10,628 bases of DNA from an uncultured Oscillospiraceae bacterium (GTDB lineage: Bacteria > Bacillota > Clostridia > Oscillospirales > Acutalibacteraceae): assembly GCA_900554525.1 (NCBI GenBank), contig USHL01000030.1, positions 1 to 10,628 of the forward strand. The letters run 5' to 3'. Shown here piece by piece: positions 6,669-10,628 of the stretch. Both the position numbers and the translations under genes were made by a program. Within the stretch, counting starts at the first letter, position 1, and each line of letters begins with the position of its first letter. The notes beneath the pieces were generated by a model. It was not told the origin of the DNA, ran no database searches, and worked only from the letters and a program-made list of their open reading frames with translations.

Positions 6669-6800
6669 ATGATACGAAAACCGTAACGAGCAAAGAGCGT
6701 TCCGGTATAAGCTTGTGTTTCTATACACGCCTGTCGGGAAAGGCAGCGTTTGATATATTGGTATTTAAGCAGTTATATGCCGTCTATCATTGTGCAAAGT

Positions 6801-7142
6801 TCATTTGTTCAAGTATATAAAATGATAGCTTTCCAAAATTTGAAAATATTTAACCAGTCTTTCATACAGCGGATTTGCCTTGTCCCCGAATTGATTTTCG
6901 ACAGCCTTTCCTATCTCCAGAATACTTTTTTCACCGTCCAGAAGAGGCCAGACAAAGCTTCCCATTTCATCCAGATGCACATAGCTGATCCGAGGGTTTT
7001 TCAAAATCTTTTGAAAAAGCCTGTTCCAGATGCCTTTATTTTCAACCTCAAGCGTTACTTTCCCGTCATCGACCGACCACGAAAATTTTTCATTGCGCAG
7101 CGGCTTCCTGTCCAGATAATTTTCGCTTTGTTTGTTTTTCAT
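6801..7142 (-). CDS. PqqD-like small protein paired with the OPT transporter
   Basis: A 113-residue soluble protein resembling the PqqD family (winged-helix RiPP-recognition fold). The recognisable core is the HLDEMGSFVWPLLDG segment (56-70), followed by ILEIG and a helix up to FQILESYHFI, the usual PqqD layout of a strand-led first half and a helical second half. True PqqD binds a precursor peptide for a radical-SAM enzyme; neither a precursor gene nor a radical-SAM gene is in this window, so PQQ synthesis is not implied. The ATG at 7142 lies two bases after the transporter's stop codon, with a modest GAAGAGAAG site before it, suggesting translational coupling. An in-frame GTG at 7163 would overlap the transporter by 19 bases and add seven residues; it is less likely. 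I recall similar small proteins beside OPT transporters in clostridia, so an accessory role in peptide transport or binding is plausible but unproven. Confidence 0.72.
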   Translation of the reverse strand: MKNKQSENYLDRKPLRNEKFSWSVDDGKVTLEVENKGIWNRLFQKILKNPRISYVHLDEMGSFVWPLLDGEKSILEIGKAVENQFGDKANPLYERLVKYFQILESYHFIYLNK

Positions 7143-7144
7143 AC

Positions 7145-9046
7145 TTAACTTCTCTTCTTCCACAGAGAGAGTTTCAGCAGTGTTAAAATAATGACGGCAA
7201 GCAACGCCAGTCCTCCCAAATCAGAAACTGCCGCCGGTATTGCCAGCTTTTGAGAAAGATCGATGGCGGAATTCAGACCGAACACTGCCAAAACTGCCAG
7301 AAGAATGCCCATCAGTCCTTCGCCGGCTATCATACCTGAGCAGAACAGAACACCGTCATTTACAATCGCATTCTTTTCTTCCTTGCTGCGTTTCAGCTTA
7401 TCTAAAGCCAGACGGATAAGACCGCCGATCATGATGCAGGCGTTCAGCTGAACCGGAAGATAAACGCCGATTGCAAACGGCAGTACCGGTATGCCGACAA
7501 TCTCAACCAATACGGCAATAAAAGCCCCGATAAACACCAGCGCCCACGGAAGATTGCCGTCCATAACGCCTTCTGTAATCAGCTTCATCAGGGTAGCCTG
7601 AGGGGCGGCCAGCTCGTCAGTGCCGAAGCCCCAGGCACTGTCAAGGAGATAAAGAGTTCCGCCGATTGCCAGAGCTGCTGCAATAACACCGATTATTTCA
7701 CCGATCTGCTGCTTCTTGGGGGTAGCGCCTAAAAGGTATCCGGTTTTCAGATCCTGTGAAGTATCGCCGGCGATAGCGGAAACAATGCAAATCACCGAAC
7801 CTATTGCAATCGCGCTGCACATACCGGCAATACCGGTTGCACCGGTAAGCTTCAAAATCAGCGTGGCAATCAGAAGTGTAGCAATTGCCATGCCGGAAAC
7901 AGGATTGTTACTGCTGCCTACCAATCCAACCATCCGTGAGGATACGGTTGCAAAAAAGAAACCAAATACAACAATGATAATCGCGCCTATAATATTGACC
8001 GGAATAACGGGGATAAGCCATACAATCAGTGTCAGTAGTACAATCGATAAAAGCACAGCTTTTATGGAGATGTCTTGAGAGGTGCGCTGCCCGGTATTAT
8101 CTTTGGAACCTGATATGCTCTTTACGGCGCCGCCAAACGTTTTCACGATAAGCGGCAGAGACTTTATCAGGCTGATAATTCCTCCCGCCGCCAGCGCGCC
8201 CGCGCCGATATATCGGATATAAGTCCCCCAAATGTCGCTCGCTCCGCCTTCGGCAAAAATCTCGCTGATCGGCTTCGTCCCCGGATAGAGGGTCATATCA
8301 GCGCCGAAAAGCACGATAAGCGGAATAAGGACAAGCCAGCTTAAAATGCCGCCGGCAAACATATACGAGGAAATTCTTGCGCCGCAAATATAGCCCACAC
8401 TCATAACCGCAGGATAAATCTGCGTGCCGATCTGACCGGCGAATCCTTTTATTCCGACCGAGATTTCACCTGCCACCAGCTTTAATCCGTCAATCACAAA
8501 TTTGAATAAGGCAGCAAACCCCATTCCGGCAAAAACGGTAGATGCTTTTGAGCCGCCCTCTTCTCCGGCCAGCAGAACTTCGGCACAGGCGGTTCCCTCA
8601 GGATAAGGAAGCACGCCATGCTCCTTTACAATGAGGGCATTGCGAAGCGGGACCATAAAAAATACGCCGAGCAGTCCGCCGATAAGCGCTATGGCCGTGA
8701 TTTCCCATATGCTTGGCTTATCCATTTTCCCGTCCGCCGCCCACAAAAACAGTGTCGGCAGCGTAAATATGGCGCCGGCCGCCAAAGATTCGCCGGCTGA
8801 ACCGACAGTCTGTACAATATTGCTTTCCAGAATGGAATTTTTGCGCATAATGACACGGATAACGCCCATAGCAATGACTGCCGCAGGGATAGACGCCGAA
8901 ACGGTCATACCTACCCGTAATCCTAAATATGCGTTTGCAGCGCCAAAAATAACGGCAAGCAGCACACCCATAACGACAGATGTCACCGTAAGCTCAGGTG
9001 TTATTTTTTCCGTTGGGATATACGGCTTAAATTCTTTATTTTCCAT
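7145..9046 (-). CDS. OPT-family oligopeptide transporter
   Basis: A 633-residue integral membrane protein, hydrophobic almost throughout with well over ten predicted membrane segments. It carries the family's conserved blocks: NIVQTVGSAGES (76-87), LPYPEGTACAEVLLAGE (146-162), SSNNPVSGM (378-386), AGDTSQDLKTGYLLGATP (426-443) and AGEGLMGILLA (574-584). A charged loop near 310-328 separates the two halves. OPT members are secondary transporters, usually cation-coupled importers of small peptides or, in the YSL branch, metal chelates. The bacterial form with PYPEGTACAE is generally called oligopeptide transporter. The ATG at 9046 is preceded by AAGGAA; it lies 62 bases after the dipeptidase gene, with no terminator and no convincing promoter between. 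A dipeptidase partner supports peptide import as the function. Length and motifs indicate an intact gene. Confidence 0.93.
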   Translation of the reverse strand: MENKEFKPYIPTEKITPELTVTSVVMGVLLAVIFGAANAYLGLRVGMTVSASIPAAVIAMGVIRVIMRKNSILESNIVQTVGSAGESLAAGAIFTLPTLFLWAADGKMDKPSIWEITAIALIGGLLGVFFMVPLRNALIVKEHGVLPYPEGTACAEVLLAGEEGGSKASTVFAGMGFAALFKFVIDGLKLVAGEISVGIKGFAGQIGTQIYPAVMSVGYICGARISSYMFAGGILSWLVLIPLIVLFGADMTLYPGTKPISEIFAEGGASDIWGTYIRYIGAGALAAGGIISLIKSLPLIVKTFGGAVKSISGSKDNTGQRTSQDISIKAVLLSIVLLTLIVWLIPVIPVNIIGAIIIVVFGFFFATVSSRMVGLVGSSNNPVSGMAIATLLIATLILKLTGATGIAGMCSAIAIGSVICIVSAIAGDTSQDLKTGYLLGATPKKQQIGEIIGVIAAALAIGGTLYLLDSAWGFGTDELAAPQATLMKLITEGVMDGNLPWALVFIGAFIAVLVEIVGIPVLPFAIGVYLPVQLNACIMIGGLIRLALDKLKRSKEEKNAIVNDGVLFCSGMIAGEGLMGILLAVLAVFGLNSAIDLSQKLAIPAAVSDLGGLALLAVIILTLLKLSLWKKRS

Positions 9047-9108
9047 CGTTTTTCATTTCCTTTCCGTACGTTTTATAATGAAATACTGTCTCAGGATTTT
9101 ATGACCGA

Positions 9109-10551
9109 TTATTTACATCTTTCGAGTACGGTACAGAGCAGATCGAAAATTTCCGTTGTGGAAGAGATGCTCAATCTTTCATGCACCGTATGAACATCAA
9201 ACATATCCGGACCTATCGCGATACAATCCAAATCCCTGATTTTTTTGGCAAACACTGCGCATTCCAATCCGGCATGAATGGCCGCAATCTGAGGCTTGTG
9301 CCCGAACTTTTCGCAGAAGGCGTCCGTATATAATGCCTGAAGCGGCGAATCCTTTTTATATTCCCATGGCGCATATCGGCCGGATATTTCAAAACGGCAG
9401 CCGTTATAGGAGGCAAAAGCAGAAAGCCTGTCCTCCAGAAAAGTCAGGGCGGATTCTTTATTGCTCCTCAGAGCATACTGCATAACAATCTTGTCGGTTT
9501 CCGTCATCAGAATTCCAAGGTTTAATGAAGTTTCGACCAGTCCGGCTATTTCCGCGCTCATATCTACAACACCGTTTGGCGTTGTCAGCAGCATATAAAG
9601 CAGCTTGTCCTGCACGGCAGGATTAAAGACCTCAAAATCACCTGTTTCGGCCGCCGTCAAGCGGATAGAGCAATGTTCTTCTCTGTCTCCGGTTTCCTTC
9701 TTTATAACAGCAAAATAGTTTTCAATAAGATTTATCAGGTTTTCCGGGTCTTCCGATGCAAGTTCCGCCCTGAAGCAGAACGGAATAGCGTTTCCTTTAG
9801 TCCCGCCGTTGACGTTCATAATATGAAACGCCGCGGTTTTATTTGCGTAATGCAGGATCCTTCCGGCCAATATATTGGCGTTTATGCGGCCTTTATCAAT
9901 ATCAACGCCGGAATGGCCGCCTTTTAAATTCAGGATCTCCAATGATATTTTCGTACCATGTACGACTGTTTTATCAATCGGAAGAACAAGCCGGAAATCG
10001 CTTCCGCCGGCGCAGGATACGGTTAAAATATCTGCTTCCTCCGCATCCAGATTAATCATTTTTTTGCCCTTTAAAACAGAGATATCCAGTTTTTGCGCTC
10101 CGAGCATCCCCACTTCTTCATCGGTTGTAAATACTGCCTCAATCGGAGGATGCGGTAAATTTTTACTTGCCAAAACGGTCATGATCATCGATACGGCAAT
10201 GCCGTTGTCCGCACCCAGGGTTGTGCCCTTGGCCTTCAGAAAATCACCGTCTGTATAAGTCTCTATCCCGTCTTTGGTAAAATCAATAGATGAGCTTTCT
10301 TTTTTTTGACACACCATATCAAGATGGCCTTGAAGAATGACCGGCTCGGCATTTTCATACCCCTTTGTGCCCGGCTTATAGATCACAACATTTTTTGCCT
10401 CGTCGCAAACCGCCTGTAAACCGTTTTCTTCCGCGAACTGAAGGCAGTAATCGCATATGGCTTTCATGTTACCTGAGCCGCGCGGGATGGCACATATTTT
10501 TTTAAAGTACCGTAATACCGATTCAGATTCCTTCTGAGTTGTTTCTTTCAT
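9109..10551 (-). CDS. pepD: Cytosolic beta-alanyl/aminoacyl-histidine dipeptidase (M20C, PepD type)
   Basis: A 480-residue zinc dipeptidase that hydrolyses a broad range of dipeptides in the cytoplasm, including Xaa-His. All expected M20 residues are visible: the first metal motif QGHLDMV with His76 and Asp78, the bridging Asp115 in LGADNG, catalytic and metal Glu145-Glu146 in TTDEEVGM, Asp169 in INLDAEE, and a C-terminal metal His454 in the GPDMFDVHTVHER stretch. The lid/dimerisation domain sits at roughly 190-400 with GGHSGVDIDKGRINAN (211-226). The spacing matches known PepD enzymes of about 480-490 residues. There is no signal peptide. AAGGAG lies six bases before the ATG. It is first in an operon with an OPT peptide transporter and would degrade what that transporter brings in, releasing free amino acids. 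Confidence 0.93.
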   Translation of the reverse strand: MKETTQKESESVLRYFKKICAIPRGSGNMKAICDYCLQFAEENGLQAVCDEAKNVVIYKPGTKGYENAEPVILQGHLDMVCQKKESSSIDFTKDGIETYTDGDFLKAKGTTLGADNGIAVSMIMTVLASKNLPHPPIEAVFTTDEEVGMLGAQKLDISVLKGKKMINLDAEEADILTVSCAGGSDFRLVLPIDKTVVHGTKISLEILNLKGGHSGVDIDKGRINANILAGRILHYANKTAAFHIMNVNGGTKGNAIPFCFRAELASEDPENLINLIENYFAVIKKETGDREEHCSIRLTAAETGDFEVFNPAVQDKLLYMLLTTPNGVVDMSAEIAGLVETSLNLGILMTETDKIVMQYALRSNKESALTFLEDRLSAFASYNGCRFEISGRYAPWEYKKDSPLQALYTDAFCEKFGHKPQIAAIHAGLECAVFAKKIRDLDCIAIGPDMFDVHTVHERLSISSTTEIFDLLCTVLERCK

Positions 10552-10577
10552 TATTTACTCCTTGAACTTTTTTACGT

Positions 10578-10583
10578 ATTGTA
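10578..10583 (-). promoter_or_regulatory. Possible -10 box of the pepD operon
   Basis: TACAAT on the minus strand (one mismatch to TATAAT) would place the transcription start about 20 bases before the pepD ATG. No good -35 is found at 16-18 bases upstream; TTCTCA is present only at a short 15-base spacing. The promoter may be weak or activator-dependent. An inverted repeat AACTT-TCATTT-AAGTT lies directly upstream at 10584-10599. Confidence 0.3.
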
Positions 10584-10597
10584 AACTTAAATGAAAG

Positions 10598-10627
10598 TTG
10601 AGAACCTCTCAGACCTTTTGGTATAAT
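10598..10627 (+). promoter_or_regulatory. Outward-facing promoter for a divergent gene beyond the window
   Basis: TTGAGA (10598-10603, one mismatch to TTGACA), 18 bases of spacer, and a perfect TATAAT (10622-10627) point to the right, away from pepD. A TGAGA-ACC-TCTCA inverted repeat (10599-10611) overlaps its -35 and could be an operator. The gene it drives lies outside the window. Confidence 0.65.
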
Positions 10628-10628
10628 G

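Noticed and set aside
6669..6800. Search for a short precursor-peptide gene next to the PqqD-like gene
   Set aside because: Both strands give only very short frames broken by stops, or shadows of the neighbouring gene; no leader-like peptide with a ribosome site was found.
6784..6828. CTATCATT/AATGATAG 8-bp inverted repeat around the PqqD-like stop codon
   Set aside because: The loop is 29 bases, the stem is A/T-rich and no T-run follows, so it is not a convincing terminator.
6801..7142. Assignment as a PQQ biosynthesis gene
   Set aside because: No PqqA, B, C or E gene is nearby and the neighbour is a peptide transporter; the similarity is to the fold family only.
6750..7148. A plus-strand open frame over the PqqD-like gene
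   Set aside because: The minus-strand frame shows a clear family pattern and operon position; the plus-strand frame shows neither and lies just after a terminator.
8631..9104. A 157-codon plus-strand open frame over the OPT gene
   Set aside because: It is the antisense of a membrane protein gene, with Thr/Ser/Ala-rich low-information sequence and no domain or convincing ribosome site.
9047..9108. Separate promoter for the OPT gene (TATAAA on the minus strand in the gap)
   Set aside because: No -35 lies at suitable spacing and there is no terminator before it, so co-transcription with pepD is the simpler reading.

Overview
This window looks like chromosome from a low-to-mid GC Gram-positive anaerobe, most likely a gut-type clostridium (Bacillota, Clostridia). 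The grounds are strong AGGAGG-type ribosome binding sites, near-consensus TTGACA/TATAAT promoters, T-tailed hairpin terminators, and protein families that resemble clostridial versions. The placement is inferred from style and remembered family resemblance, not from a search. There are eight genes in three transcription units. No RNA genes, CRISPR arrays, insertion sequences or attachment sites were seen, and no gene-free stretch exceeds 300 bases.

Region 1 (1-4295, minus strand) is a drug-efflux-type operon. It runs from a promoter with TTGACA, a 17-base spacer and TAAAAT, through a MarR-family regulator, to two ABC exporter half-transporters whose genes overlap by 14 bases, and ends at a hairpin terminator at the window's left edge. 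The two halves form a textbook asymmetric heterodimer. The first carries Asp for the catalytic Glu, Gln for the switch His and an altered Walker A. The second has intact Walker A, Walker B and His but an altered signature (LSQGQ). This predicts one degenerate and one working ATP site. Two palindromes on the promoter are good candidates for autoregulation by the MarR protein.

Region 2 (4352-6668, plus strand) is a compact two-gene cassette with its own promoter and a strong terminator. Its first gene is a probable nuclease with a PUA/EVE-like N-terminal domain and a PD-(D/E)XK-like C-terminal domain that includes a QxxxY motif. Its second gene is a D12-class adenine-N6 DNA methyltransferase resembling the NlaIII methylase group. 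Together they look like a small restriction-modification system of unusual architecture. The cassette is visibly more A+T rich than the ABC operon, so it was probably acquired. This is the most novel part of the window.

Region 3 (6801-10628, mainly minus strand) is a peptide-use operon: a cytosolic M20 dipeptidase (PepD type), an OPT-family oligopeptide transporter, and a small PqqD-like protein that starts two bases after the transporter's stop codon. The transporter would import small peptides and the dipeptidase would cleave them. The PqqD-like protein has no radical-SAM or RiPP partner here, and its role is unknown. The cassette's terminator can work in both directions and probably also ends this convergent operon. 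At the far right an outward-facing promoter marks a divergent gene just outside the window.
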